Shown: positions 37,020 through 48,799 of the stretch, one piece after another | Layout: every line of letters starts with the position of its first letter | Numbering within the stretch: position 1 is the first letter of the stretch | NCBI GenBank assembly: GCA_038087015.1 | Contig: JASBNA010000040.1 | Location: 248,001-312,000, forward strand | Length of the DNA stretch: 64,000 nt | From: Cerrena zonata | Lineage: Eukaryota; Basidiomycota; Agaricomycetes; Polyporales; Cerrenaceae | Direction: 5' to 3' | Made by a program: the position numbers and the translations under genes | The notes under the pieces: generated by a model | The model's input: the letters and a program-made list of their open reading frames with translations, nothing else | The model's database searches: none | Told to the model about the DNA's origin: nothing

Positions 37020-38116
37020 CGCTGAGAGCTGGGCAATGGTGAAGGAGATTGACATACTTACAGGTGTTTGACGTTTGTCGAGATCTGTGGTGTTTGCATT
37101 AGCAAGGCAATGATGAATGAATTGGGGCGTGTTTTCCGCTAGTTCCAACCATAACTATTAACTCTGAAATGTCAAAGGGATACAGAGCGCCATTGACCCG
37201 AGAAACACGTATGAAAACCTTTGTCGGTAACATTATCATTGAATTGACAGTGAGATCGGGCTCATGCGGATTGATGGAGCGTTTACAACGGAGTAGAATG
37301 TTCTTCTGCATCCGAATGTTGAGGAATGCTTCAAGTATTAGGTCATAGAGCTTGGAACATAGCAGAACTTTGAGCGGGATAAGGTTCGACCAGGGCTGCC
37401 GTTGCCAATGGGACGCAAGGCCAGATCTATTCTTAGGACCGCCAGTTACTCGGACAGCTTGAGCATAGCCCGAAAGTAAGGACCTAGTTAGATTTCAAGC
37501 CGCCATTACAGTTTGTACATACCTAGGCTCATCATTCGAACTCGTCTGGTGATAAACTCTGTGTCAGTGCTTGGGCCACAACCGTCTGTGGAAACCTGCT
37601 GATTCTTACACTAGCACAGCCACTTCGCACTCAACGGTAGCGCTTCCGAGTCTGACGAAGTGTACACTACTGGGTTTTTTTTTGTTCGGCCCATTATTGA
37701 GTCCTTCAATCCTTCAATCCTTCACAAAAAGTCCACATATTCAGTAGAATGCCTCTACAGAGAACAAGTTGAGTATTCCTCATCCTGGGAGGTATATACA
37801 AATTTATCTGTTAAAAACACCCCCAAAATCTCAAACGAGCGCACTAGGAAATCGATTCTCAGGCTCGACACCGTTGATGATGTCGATAGCCATGTCAACG
37901 CGACCGATGTATCTGCCTGCTAACGCGATGAACTCATGGCATGATGATGATCTGTTGAGATCCTCCTACCCTACCTGGCTTATTCCGGCGTCCTGAACAA
38001 GTTAATTGACGGACATCGCGGGTGTGCACAGGCTTGGCTCGATAAACTCAAATTCAGCGTCACTCCCCCTCGTTCAATTATGCTTCCCCCTTTCATCGGT
38101 CTTTCTCATTCCGTCC
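37020..38116. other. Intergenic; one possible relic
   Basis: On the minus strand around 37099-37350 an open frame reads DLILEAFLNIRMQKNILL and later PTKVFIRVSRVNG. Its placement next to member 3 suggests a decayed fourth copy, but the similarity is too weak to call. Elsewhere only a CCTTCAAT tandem (about 37702-37720) was noticed. Confidence 0.3.
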
Positions 38117-39505
38117 ATGCGTCACACTCTCGCTGCTAAGGGGAAGATCCTACTTTTTGTTCTTTGTGTCTTGGGTCTATTTGCTGGGTTCTTGTATCGA
38201 AAATATAGACCGCCATGGGAGTTTTATAGGGAACTTGCTACAGTTGAACTGGGCGAATCGAAGAGTCTACTGGGAGCTAGTGGATCTGGCCAGAGATATG
38301 TTAAGTTTAAGCAATTGCAAGGGGCTGGGTTCAACAACCAGGTATGTAACAAGCAGCTCTGAAAGACGATCCCCTTCTCATTTACGTTATAGGCACAAGA
38401 AATTCACCTATTTCACCATCTTGCCCTCCTGACAAATCGAGTATATGTATACCAACCATTCATGTGGCGACACCGCATGGAACTCCAACCACTGTCCGGA
38501 TTTTTGCTAGGTCCAACGCAAGGGAGTCTGAGCTCACAAGTTTGGGACGAGGTTTGTCCTCTGGAGAAGGTGAAGAACGTCACATTTGATGCCGAGTACG
38601 AACATCGCTGGAAGCAAGCGACGGAGGGTCTGGACGGTCCTGATGAGTGTATATATGTCGAGAATTGGATTCTGAATTGGGGGTACGTTCGACGTGTTTT
38701 CCTCCATAAATTACCATTTACCCCCTTGAGGAAAGTTTCCTAGAATCAACTGCCATTCACGAGATATGGCCCGAATATAGGAAATATCTGCATAGTCATT
38801 ACAGGTGGCCCTCTCATATTGCAGATATGATTCATCGCTCTCAGACACAACTGAATCTTCGTCCCGAACCATCCTCGACAGAGGGGGAACCTTATTTGGC
38901 TCTTCATTTCAGACGAGGTATTTATTTCGCAGGTTCAATATATTTATGACGACTCATACTCCTTTTTCGTTTAGGGGACTTTGAGGAACACTGCCAACAT
39001 CTCGCACGGACAAACCAGTCGTTTACCTCATGGACCACTCTCCCCGAAATCCAATCGACCTCCGTGTTCCCGCCTCGACTGGATCCTTTTACCCCCTCTT
39101 CCGTTGTGGAGCACTGTTATCCTGATCTTCGTCGAATTCTCGAAGCCATCGATGCTCAAATCCGGTCCCGTCCTCACATTCGAGCCATATACATCTTACA
39201 CGATGGTGCCTTGGGACCACATACCAGTATACACTCAATTCTATCGAATTCGATCTGCATTGCGTAGTTCAAAACGGGCATGGAAAGCTGGATGGACAGG
39301 ACCTCCTGGTGGGATGAAACATGTAACACACTCGGGAATGATACCTGTACAGAACGGCGAGAGGGATTGGAAGGTGGCTGTTGATATTGAATTGGCGAGA
39401 CGTGCAGAGGTATTTATTGGGAATGGATATTCCAGTTTGACTTCACAGATTGTAGCGTTGAGGTTGGCGGACGGTGGGAAGGCGGAGGATATCACTATCA
39501 TGTAG
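38117..39505 (+). CDS. GDP-fucose O-fucosyltransferase-like type II membrane protein, apparent frameshift
   Basis: A Golgi/ER-type glycosyltransferase-like protein related to the protein O-fucosyltransferase fold, a group common in agaricomycetes. The N-terminal anchor is residues 10-28 (ILLFVLCVLGLFAGFLY), so type II. GAGFNNQAQEIHLFHHLALL gives the GxGFNNQ donor-site motif across the first splice. LALHFRRGDFEEHC is the HxRRGDF motif. The end has ARRAEVFIGNGYSSLTSQIV, the conserved GN(G)(F/Y)SS loop. Between AIYILHDGA and RSALRSSKRAWKAG the frame changes near 39209, best explained by a missing C (DGA then PWDHIPVY). It could also be a broken gene. Acceptor substrate unknown. Confidence 0.75.
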
Positions 39506-40469
39506 CTCGGGCGGTTGGGGACTGTTGTTGTTGACCTTATTAATTGTACGCCTCCTTGAACCTTGTTATACCCAATAGTACTTAGTCTTTCATGTAATTG
39601 ATGTCACCGGCCATATTTATATCAATAGAGGAATTATATCATATATGGCCAAGATATAGTACTACTAAACATGTTGGAAACGACGTGTGTTAGTTTCCTG
39701 CTCCAAGGCCACTGGAGCAGTACTTATCCCGAAGACCAACGAAAAGGTCCACGTCCAGCTAGGAGAGACGAACATACGCCTCGTCTCATCCTAGCCTCCT
39801 TCGGGAACATGAAGAATCTAAGCCAGACAAGACCCTGGCCGCACACTCTATACATGATACGTCCCCACGAAGACATGAATGGGGGACTTGGAGAGGGAAA
39901 GAGAAGGAAGGGAAGGGAAGGACACAAAACGCCTCAGTCGCACAGAACCACGAGTATAACACGACATATACGACCCCGGACCGCACAAGACCGCGATGTT
40001 GAGAAAGACAAGAAACAACTCAAGCCGGACAAGACCCGACTGTGACTGACATGATATCCCCCATTGCCGCACAAGATCACGACGTATGATGAACATGATA
40101 AGAAGCCAGACAAGACCCTGACTGTGGGAGGGGAGAATACATGAGATGGTTACACGCCACGCAGGGCGGAAGTCAGCCGTAGGTATTGTTTTGAAGATTT
40201 GAGGAGGAGAAGGAAGAGAACAGACAAGATGGAACTAAGTTAGAGAGTCACGCCAGCCAGAAGGATATCTTGAGACTTGAAGACTTGAAAGACAAAGAAC
40301 GCCACACGCAGGGATATTCAAGTAGACGACCAGGAGACACAGCAGCGAGCACGAGGAGAGCTTGAAGCGGTACGAAGAGCATGAGGTAGACCTGGACAAG
40401 AGAACAAAGAAATAAAGAGGTTGACGACCGGTGGCAAGAGTTTAATGTTGTGGCCCAGTAGCAGAGATG
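39506..40469. other. Intergenic, low-complexity and repetitive
   Basis: The plus strand is purine-rich from 39720 to 40320, which keeps several frames open by composition. It holds a degenerate repeat (see 39815-40130). No gene was recognised. Confidence 0.45.
39815..40130. repeat. Degenerate dispersed/tandem repeat
   Basis: AAGCCAGACAAGACCCTG occurs at about 39819-39837 and again at 40103-40120, with a variant AAGCCGGACAAGACCC at about 40022-40037. The last two copies also share CCGCACAAGA about 40 bp upstream, giving a period near 85 bp. Copies are imperfect and no coding product is implied. Confidence 0.6.
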
Positions 40470-40770
40470 TCAAGAAGCAAGGTCCGTAGCAGGTCGTGGA
40501 TAGCAGAGAGACGTACAGAGCATTAGGGATGTTTGAGTGGTCTTGATTAAGGTAGGAGTGGCCATGTATGAACGCGATGAAAGGGAAGTCGATTGTTGCG
40601 CCACACGATCTTGAGGGCGAAGTTGAGGCACTAAGACTTGATGATGGAGGGGGAAGGGGAACATAATGAAAGAAGAGTGAAATTATGTTGATGTCGATGA
40701 TAATAAGAGAACATGGTGGTGGGAGGGAAAGGAGGATGAGTCTTGGGTCAATGGGCAGTGGCTCTTTATA
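40470..40770 (-). other. Possible short gene behind a TATA box
   Basis: A TATAAAG (40764-40770, minus) lies 100 bp before an ATG at 40664 that opens a 64-codon frame beginning MFPFPLHHQVLVPQLRPQDR. This spacing matches other genes here. An earlier ATG at 40714 gives only 27 codons. A GTACGT donor and a TTGTCCAG acceptor further down could join it to a hydrophobic stretch (VYLMLFVPLQALLVLAAVS), but the frame did not fit. No family was recognised. Confidence 0.2.
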
Positions 40771-40983
40771 CAGTAAGGGCCACCAGACCACGCGACTAAT
40801 TAATGATCGGGCAACGCGATCGAAGATCTGAACGCGTCGATCACGTGCTATATCTTGAGCGTTTGGTTGAGGCGTGTTGCAGTTGCTCTCTGCCAGTGCA
40901 ACATCTTGGCTTAAGTCTTAGCACAACCTCAAGCGTTCAAGAATATCCGGTCAAGACGAGGTGCCTCCTTTGCAAAAGCTACA

Positions 40984-42337
40984 ATGACAGGTCTTTCCGG
41001 GAAGACATACACTGCTGATGAAAAGCATCAACTACTAAACAACTTCGATATTGAAGGTTCGTGTCAATGCACAAGTCTGACCCAACAACATTTGACCAGA
41101 CGAATAGTTGATACTCGTAGGAAACAATTTGAAGAATGGCTTGCAGAATATCTTTATGACTTTCGTAGTCGTGCGGAAGGCCATATCCTTCGTATTCCTA
41201 GACTTGTGCGGGACGTCACACTCCATGACTTTGCTAGGTATAACGGAAATATTCAAGAATGCTTGAAAGGCATGCAGAGAGACCACTTTGGAGGAGTGGT
41301 CGTCACTATCGATAAATCAACACGAAAGAGGAAATGGATTGAGTCGCAGGAAACTGAAGCGGCTATACCTGAGACTGGTCGAGATCCAAAGAACGGTATG
41401 TTAATTCTACTTAATCTAAGTCTTCCGTGTCTGATAAACCTATAGCTCGCATCATGATGGGTACACCCAGGAAAGCGGGCCCTTCGCAGCTATCTCGACC
41501 TCCGTTAACCAAGACTCCGGGAACGGTATGTCCTTCGTATATTACGGACCTCGATAGATTCCTCATTTCCACAGATCAAGGCATCTGGTCGTCTTCCACT
41601 TCGGGAACCCTCCCCCAGCCCACGCAAGCCTCATCTTGGTGGCGTCAATGGCAAAGGGATTCCATTTCCTCGTTCTGGGACCCCTTCTCGCCTTGCATCG
41701 CCGGTCAAACCTCCTTCTTCACCCTCGAGACTCGCACGCCCCGGTTCACCATCCAAGCCACGCATTCAGACTCGTGTTCCTTCATCGTCGACGTTCAACC
41801 CTGCTTTGTCAGAATCGTCACAGACACGGTGGCCGCGGAAAGATGAACATATGGTTTCAGTTAATGGATCCCCGTTAGCGAACCCGTATCAGTTAGGCTT
41901 TAGTTTCAATTTCGCGAATTGGCTAGCGGATAGAGATGACGACGGAGATGAAGGTAATTCATCCGGGAAAGGGCGTCAACGGACGAATAGTATCCTCATA
42001 CGTTCTCTGGCTGGCGCTACGAATCCGTCGAATCATGTTCGGTCGAATTCACAAACGAGCAATGCACCTACCAACTCCAGCGGTCATTCACGCACAAATT
42101 CTAACCAAAGTGGCTTCGTTCCTATAAGGAAGACCCCACCTCGCAGTCATCCTCGACCCGCAGCCATCGTAGCAGTGCCTACAAAGGACGGTCACATCTT
42201 AGAGTTCGATCCATTGCAGACGTCCCCTGATGAAATCGATGCGCTGGAGGGTATCTCAGGACAGTGCGAAGAAACAAGCCAAGGAGGATATTGCCAACCT
42301 GGTGTTGAAGGCCGTTGAGCGCTGGAAGATCCCTTAG
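40984..42337 (+). CDS. Borealin / Nbl1-type chromosomal passenger complex subunit, apparent frameshift
   Basis: A subunit of the Aurora B chromosomal passenger complex, which helps target the kinase to centromeres. Exons: 40984-41056, 41108-41395, 41446-41525 and 41575-42337. The N-terminal Nbl1/borealin helix is clear: RKQFEEWLAEYLYDFRSRAE, then LRIPRLVRDVTLHDFARYNG. A long basic Ser/Pro-rich linker follows (PSRLASPVKPPSSPSRLARP and similar). The C-terminus LEFDPLQTSPDEIDALEGIS should continue DSAKKQAKEDIANLVLKAVE and RWKIP to TAG at 42335-42337. An extra G at 42259-42260 throws it out of frame; the four exons total 1204 nt, one over. About 400 aa intended. Confidence 0.82.
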
Positions 42338-43152
42338 AAATCTCTAGAAGAATTGGACCCTATCCTACTACACACTGGATTCGCCTCCGAGAAGAAGGTG
42401 GGTTACCCCCCTCTGGAGTCATGTATCCGTGTTTCTGACTCGGGCTCTAGTTATTCCTTGTTCTTTCTCGCCACGCCGATTGTCAAATAAGTGCACGACT
42501 ATTAAACCACAGAGCTGGCGTGTTTGCCATCCTGTATCTAGCCCTCACACGGCCAGTGTGAAATGCGTGTGCTCTCTCGTGTCGGGGTGTCGGTAGCTGG
42601 GGCAACTATCATCGTCACCATCATCACAACCAGAGTGCATAGTTAACTGACAGGGAGACGAGGATATGACTACCTTTGAGCTGTTTGAAATACATCCGAG
42701 TACGAATGGGAAATGATTGAACTTTTGAGTTCGAGGCGTACACGGAACCGGTGAGAGCGCCGAGATGCAATTCTAAGAATGAGGCGCGAAGATCATATAA
42801 GTATTTCGGACCATCTTCCAAGTTATCCTCTAACATCTTCGGTGCTCTCGAGAACTTGCTTGCGCGGCCATATCGTTAGCCTTTCTGTCTATCGCCACCT
42901 ATTTTGACTAGCCCTTGGCCCCGAGCGGAATTGCCAAAGGATCTAGCCGAGAGATTATTTAAGTGATAAGACACGCCGGCAAAGCGTGCTGCACTCAAAC
43001 TCTTTCCTGAGCCTCTCGTCCAATTTTTTATCCCTTCTACCATCATCTGTATACCCTCTTTACCCTTCTCCTTCTTCACGAAAATAACGAATCGTAAGTT
43101 TCTTGCGTCCCAGAGTACTCCGGAGTCTTGAAATTCAGTCTTCGATGTCTAG
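42338..43152. other. Intergenic, promoter of the importin gene
   Basis: No gene was seen. The last 150 bp are pyrimidine-rich (CTTTACCCTTCTCCTTCTTC), as is usual before highly expressed fungal genes. Confidence 0.5.
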
Positions 43153-46100
43153 ATGGATTTGCAGACGCTGTCCAACTTGTTTGCCACGACCTACAGCCCC
43201 GATCCCAATGTACAAAAAGCCGGAGAGCTGCAGATACGGAAGGTAAGACTTCCCCCAATAAGCTGTTCTACGCGTTTACCGACCATGGGCTTCGCATTCT
43301 TCCATTTTTCGGTATGTAGATTGGTGGCCAAGAGGGCATGATAGCATCCCTCCTGCAAATCATTGCCACTGAAAATGTCGATATGTGCGTATATGCGTGG
43401 ATAACGCGTTTTCGTATGCTAAACCTCTTCAACACATCTTTTACAGTGCTACCCGCCAGGCTGCAGCTGTATACCTCAAAAATCGCGTCTATAGTTCATA
43501 CTTCGTTGAGACCGTGACCCGACCCGATCAGACACCCATCGCGGCATCTGACCGCGATGCTTTGAAGTCTTCCATTCTTCATCTTATCTCCATTTCGCCC
43601 AATCGTCCCATTACACTCCAGTTGGCGAATACCCTGAAAAATATCGTTGCCCGCGATTTCCCAGAAAACTGGCCTAATCTACTAGAGAGTGTCAAGAGCT
43701 TGTTGGCTAGTAATAATGTTAGGGAAGTAGGAGCAGGTTGCGTTGCTGCGTTGGAGATCGTTAGAGCCTTCCGGTGAGTCTCTATTTATCTGTCTAAATT
43801 TGCTTTCTTTCTATGAGTTTCCTCCTCCTAATGTTATGAAACTAGATTCCGACAACAGTCCGACGTCCTGCCTCAACTTGTCCCAGAATTGATGCCAACT
43901 CTCGTTAATATCGCTACCAATCTCCTCAATACGCCACCTGTTAATGCGTCCCAAGAAATTCCCATGATGCTCCACTACATCCTCAAGGCATACAAAACTA
44001 GTATCGTTCTCCAACTTAGCAAACACCAACAGAGTCAAGAAAGTCTTGTTCCTTGGGGTAGACTCCTTTTCGGAGTTGTCAATCTTCAAATTCCCAAGGA
44101 AGCTGTTCCAGAAGATGAGGAAGAACGTGAACGAAGTGAATGGTGGAAAGCCAAGAAGTGGGCTTACGGTATCCTTGGAAGACTCTTCCATCGCTTCGGT
44201 AACCCCTCTCAGCTACCTAGTTCCATGCAAACGGATTATGGTCCATTTGCTCAACATTTCGTGACAACTTTTGCACCCGAGATCTTCAAGGTTTATCTTC
44301 ACCAAGTGGAGATGTACTGCTCTGGTCAAGCTTGGTTGTCGAAGAAGTGTCAGTACTTGATCTTCACGTTCTTCACTGAATGGTAGGTTATTTTGCATGG
44401 ACTAAAAAAATACTGGTTCAATATGCTGACGCGATCTTGATAGTGTGAAGCCAAAGGCTACCTGGGCAATGCTCAAACCGCACTACGAGACCTTGGTTCA
44501 GTCTATGTTTTCCCACAGCTCACTTTCAATACGACCAAGCAAGAACTCTGGAATACCGACCCTGCAGATTACATCGTATGTCTGTTGATGAATACGAGAC
44601 TCACGATACACCCGTCTCCGCAGCCACTACGTTCCTCCTCTCTCTTGCCGGAAGCCGTACTAAGACTTGCTTCATGACCATCCTCGCATTAATCAACCGC
44701 GTTCTGCAATCGAAACCTGCTGCTCCTGAACGATTCGGTGCACTCAACATGACGAGTGCTCTGGGTCATTTGATCATGCGTCATCCTGATGTTAAGGGTA
44801 ACATGGAACAATTCTTGACTCAACATGTTCTCCCTGAATTCAGAGCACAAGAGCCCTATATGCGTGCCATTGTACGTCTACCCATTGTCCAAATCCTGCT
44901 TTCTTCCTTTCGTCCATTGTTCGTCACCGTGGGATTTACGTACTCATTGTTGATCGATTTGTAGGCATGCGAGGTGCTCGGTACCGTTGAAAAGTCCGGC
45001 TTGCAGTGGTCAAACGAACAGGTTGGTCCTGAACCATCACCTTCGGTTTCCTATTTGCGTTCCAAAGCTGATCGGTTTCTTTCTCTATAGAATTTGAAGG
45101 CTCACTTTGACGGTGTTGCTGCTTGCCTTGACGATCCTGAACTTCCTGTTCGAGTTCAAGCTGCTTTGTGCCTTACAGAGATGATCACTACTCACGAGTC
45201 CGGTAAGTGACTTGCCAATTCTTTGCTTGGTAGGTTTATATTGACGCCCAACATAGTCAAGTCTACCGTTTCGCCACAAGTTGGCAAGGTCATTCAGAGT
45301 CAGTATTCTATATCCACTATTCTCCAGAAAGTGTTGTTAAAATTATCTTATCTTCATCAGCTCTCTTGAAGTTGTCCGATGAAACCGATTTGGATATCTT
45401 GAACAACTGCATGGAGACTATGGTCGAACAATACCAGGCCGAACTTCTCCCAGTTGCTGCCGAGTTGACTGCTCGCCTGGTGCGTTAATATCCTCAATTC
45501 GCTCGAGTGACAATAATCTCATGTCTCATCATTCTAGTGCGAGACTTTCACCCGTTTGGCTCGCGAGAGTCTCTCTGCAGATGATCTCACCTCTCCCAAT
45601 GACATCGACAACTTCATGAGCTCTGATGGCGAAGATAAGACCTTTGCTGCCATGGGTGTAGCCAAGACTATCAGCACGGTCAGATGCTCCCAACATTCAT
45701 TACTATTTTATCTCATGTTCTTCCTTTCAATAGATCATCTCTGCCGTTGAATCTTCTCCGGAAATTCTTGCTCAAGTCCAAGAAATTATCATCCCCATCG
45801 TTGTTCTCACCCTTGAGAGCAAGCTTATCGGTAATTCACTTTTCTTTCTCGTGTTGCTGAATGGTATTTATTCTTTCTATCTCTAGATTTGTATGATAAT
45901 GTGTTTGATCTTGTTGATGCCTTGACCTACAAATCCCGTCGCATCTCGCCGAACATGTGGCCCATCTTCGAACTCACGTACAAGCTGTTCAAGTCCGAAG
46001 CTGTTGATTTCTTGGAAGGTATGTCGTGAGCAAGATATTTGTATTATCCCGATTTTCTCACAGAGCGTGACAGAGATGTTGCCCTCCCTTGATAATTTTA

Positions 46101-47235
46101 TTTCATTTGGACCCGAGGTTTTCAAAACCCGACCCGATTATATCAAGATGGTCGTTGATATTTACGTGACTGCAATCACGAACGAGAACTTGGGCGAAGC
46201 GGACGGTATCAACGGATGCAAATTAGCGGAATCCCTTCTTCTAAACCTTCGTGGTCATTGTGACGACGTACGTTCGGGTCCAGCCCGACCAATAGGATTT
46301 GAGCTAACGTTTGTTTTTCCCTAGACTCTTCAAGTCCTGATCGAGACCTCGTGGAAGGCTAGAGACAACATTCAAACCAAGGGTCTTGAACATGCCAATC
46401 TCCTGGTCTTGATCAACGCCATTCTCTACAATCCTGCTGCGGCCCTGCATATACTGGAGAACGTCCAGGCCAACGCTTCTAGCACGTTCCTCAACAACTG
46501 GTTCTCAGCCATTAAAAAGGAGAACGGACTTCCGCGAGTGCATGATAAGAAGTTGACCATTGTGGCCTTGTGTGCTTTGCTAGAGCTAGACCCTGCCTCC
46601 GTTCCGAATGCTGTGAAAGAAGGTTGGCCGTTGATCGTGGGTGGTACACTTCATGTATTCAAAGACTTGCCTAAGGCCATCGAGGGTGAGTTATTGATCT
46701 CCGCGACCCTCCGTTTCCTGGGACGTTCTAGGTGCTGATCTCCACGATTGTTGCAGCCCGTCAAACTCTCGAACAATACTTGAAGGACGAATCAGATGAC
46801 GACGATATTATCGACGATACCTTGTTGAACCTGAATGAGGAAGAAGAGGATGTCTGGGATCAGGACTCGGCTTACCTGGAGATGCTCGCTAACGAGGGAG
46901 CCCGGCTCCGTGCCAAGTCCGAGAAGCAAGCTAGTGGAGAGGACGTCTCCGACGATGAAAGCGACGACGAAGAGGAGATCGGCGAAGAGCTCGGATACAT
47001 CAGCCCATTGGACACTGTCGACCCTTACGTTACCTTCAAACACGCTCTGACCAGTAAGTGCTCTTTGTGGCTAAATTGGATATGGCGGAGTTGAAATGAC
47101 AATTCTTTTCAAGGCTTCCAAATGAAGAACGCACAGTCGTACCAGGTTGCGACAACTTCTCTGTCACAAGATGACCAGACCGTGCTCATGGAAGTCATGC
47201 GTATCGCCGAGGAGCGAAGTGCTGCTCAAGCCTAG
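43153..47235 (+). CDS. Importin-7/8-type karyopherin (Nmd5/Sxm1-like), two apparent frameshifts
   Basis: A Ran-dependent nuclear import receptor of the importin-beta family. It starts MDLQTLSNLFATTYSPDPNV, and the importin-beta N-terminal domain continues ATRQAAAVYLKNRVYSSYF and IVARDFPENWPNLLESVKSL. HEAT repeats run to the end. DLLKLSDETDLDILNN-like and IDLYDNVFDLVDALTYKSR segments are typical of the IPO7/8 branch. An acidic loop (KDESDDDDIIDDTLLN, then DDESDDEEEIGEELG) precedes the C-terminus, which is also a branch feature. Two single-base deletions are indicated: near 44505 (LVQS must shift to read YVFPQLTFN) and near 44575 (DPADYI must shift to RMSVDEYETHD). All other joins that I followed keep frame. 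Stop TAG 47233-47235. Confidence 0.9.
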
Positions 47236-47726
47236 ACTTTCAGTTGTTTTTTTACTCCCTCCGAATTCGGTACCAATTGTTGTTAAATTACTTTACGACC
47301 TCCAGACCCTTGTATCCCTTTTACGAATTGTTTCTTGCAGTAGTCGCTTTGTCATTGGTTCCCTCGTCCTATGTGCTTGCCGTGTGTTTCGTCGAATCAG
47401 CTTCGTTTCTCCCATTGTCCTTTACATACTTCTTTTCAAAGCCCCACCGCACTCCCATATGCTACTATCCAATCACCACACGTCCCTCGCTCTGGCTTTC
47501 CCATATTTTTATCCCCGTCCCAGAATTCCGTCTACAGCTTCTGTAATCTTTCTGGAACCAGAAGTTTTTTCTTTCCTTTACTCGCCGCTTGTCAAGACGT
47601 ACGTACGCGATAGAACGTTGTAGTAGAACATTACCTTAGTGTTGAACGTTTACGATCTATCACAAACTAAATGGAGGACATCAATGATAATGACTTCAGG
47701 GGTGTCCATAAATTAAATAAATGTAA
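47236..47726. other. Convergent 3' spacer
   Basis: This lies between the importin and Dsc3 stops. It is pyrimidine-rich, so several plus frames stay open, without recognisable content. Confidence 0.5.
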
Positions 47727-48799
47727 CTACGAAGCTAGAAGGTAGGTCCACATGCCAAACAATACATTCATAGCGAACCCCAACACAATGCCCATTTGCA
47801 TCCGTCGTCTGTGAATATTATCAGCAGCCTATCGTCCAATAGAATGCAAGGAAAACTCACGAGAACATGGTCGAGCTCATTGCCTGATGCTCGCTGCCGT
47901 CTTCCCAGAAAACTGCTGGTTTATCTTGATGGAAGAAGTAGAAAGGTATTAGCGGGAAGAAAAATCCAATTATGATGCCCTTCAGCACGTTGTAATTGGT
48001 CGAGGAGGAATGGAGGAGTGCGCCACCACCGCCTGTATCGAATGATTCGATCCACTGCTCCTCCAGCATCCGTGCATGCTCGTCCACTATGTCATTTATG
48101 ATGAATATTGTGAAGATAGGATGAGTAAAGTTATGACGCACAATCGTCTTCACTTGTGAAATCCTGGTCTAGATAATCCCCGGACGAATGTGCGTGGAAC
48201 TGGGCTCGGAAATTGGCAATGTCTTGTTCGGAGAATCCTGCCGCTGCCAGTCGGTCAAACCCTCTCAGAGGTTTTAGTTGTGCGGTCTATACTCAGCGTC
48301 CATCATGGCGGCCACATACCACATGTATTGCGTTGTCACATACCTGAACTTTCGCGTCTTCTTCTTCGTTAGCAGATATTTGGGGTCCGATGGAACAGTG
48401 GAGCCATATCGGTGGCCCAGGGGTATCAGCCGTATTTTCAGAACTGCTATCTGAACGCTGTTTGTCCTCTACCGACGAAAGGAGGGTGTAAAGGTTCGTG
48501 CTATCGGTCAGTAGTCGGCCAGAATGAATGAGGCGCAATCGTCGGTCTTTGACCTCTGTCCGTACATTCCTTATCTACAGACAGGAGTTATGATTATAGT
48601 TTACATCGGAAACTTGCTTTGGTTGCCTGCTTACATTCTGCTTGACGCTGCGAACGGTGTCTTGCTCGTGGACTGTGACTGTAAGGTCCCGAACACCCTC
48701 GGTGAAGCGAATGATGAGAGATTTAGCGGGACGGGGTTCTACAACAGCATCCTCAGGCTCTACCGCCCGTTGCTTTCCCTTTGCCTTTTCGCTGAGCAT
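47727..48799 (-). CDS. dsc3: DSC E3 ubiquitin ligase complex subunit 3
   Basis: A membrane subunit of the Golgi/ER Dsc ubiquitin ligase, which in fission yeast activates SREBP and degrades membrane proteins. A ubiquitin-like domain starts at the N-terminus: LIIRFTEGVRDLTVTV, and after the first intron DRRLRLIHSGRLLTDSTNLY. The middle is FDRLAAAGFSEQDIANFRAQ, then EHARMLEEQWIESFD. The end has two TM segments: LKGIIIGFFFPLIPFYFF and, after a last intron, MGIVLGFAMNVLFGMWTYLL. PAVFWEDG between them is a family motif. It starts at ATG 48799 and all junctions keep frame. No SREBP or other Dsc gene lies nearby. Confidence 0.9.

Noticed and set aside
44576..44623. GTATGT...CCGCAG read as an intron in the importin gene
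   Set aside because: The enclosed sequence encodes RMSVDEYETHD, conserved in this family, so it must be coding. A one-base deletion explains the frame change better.
47147..47623. Plus-strand open frame after the importin stop
   Set aside because: It overlaps the end of the importin frame and is open only because the 3' region is pyrimidine-rich.
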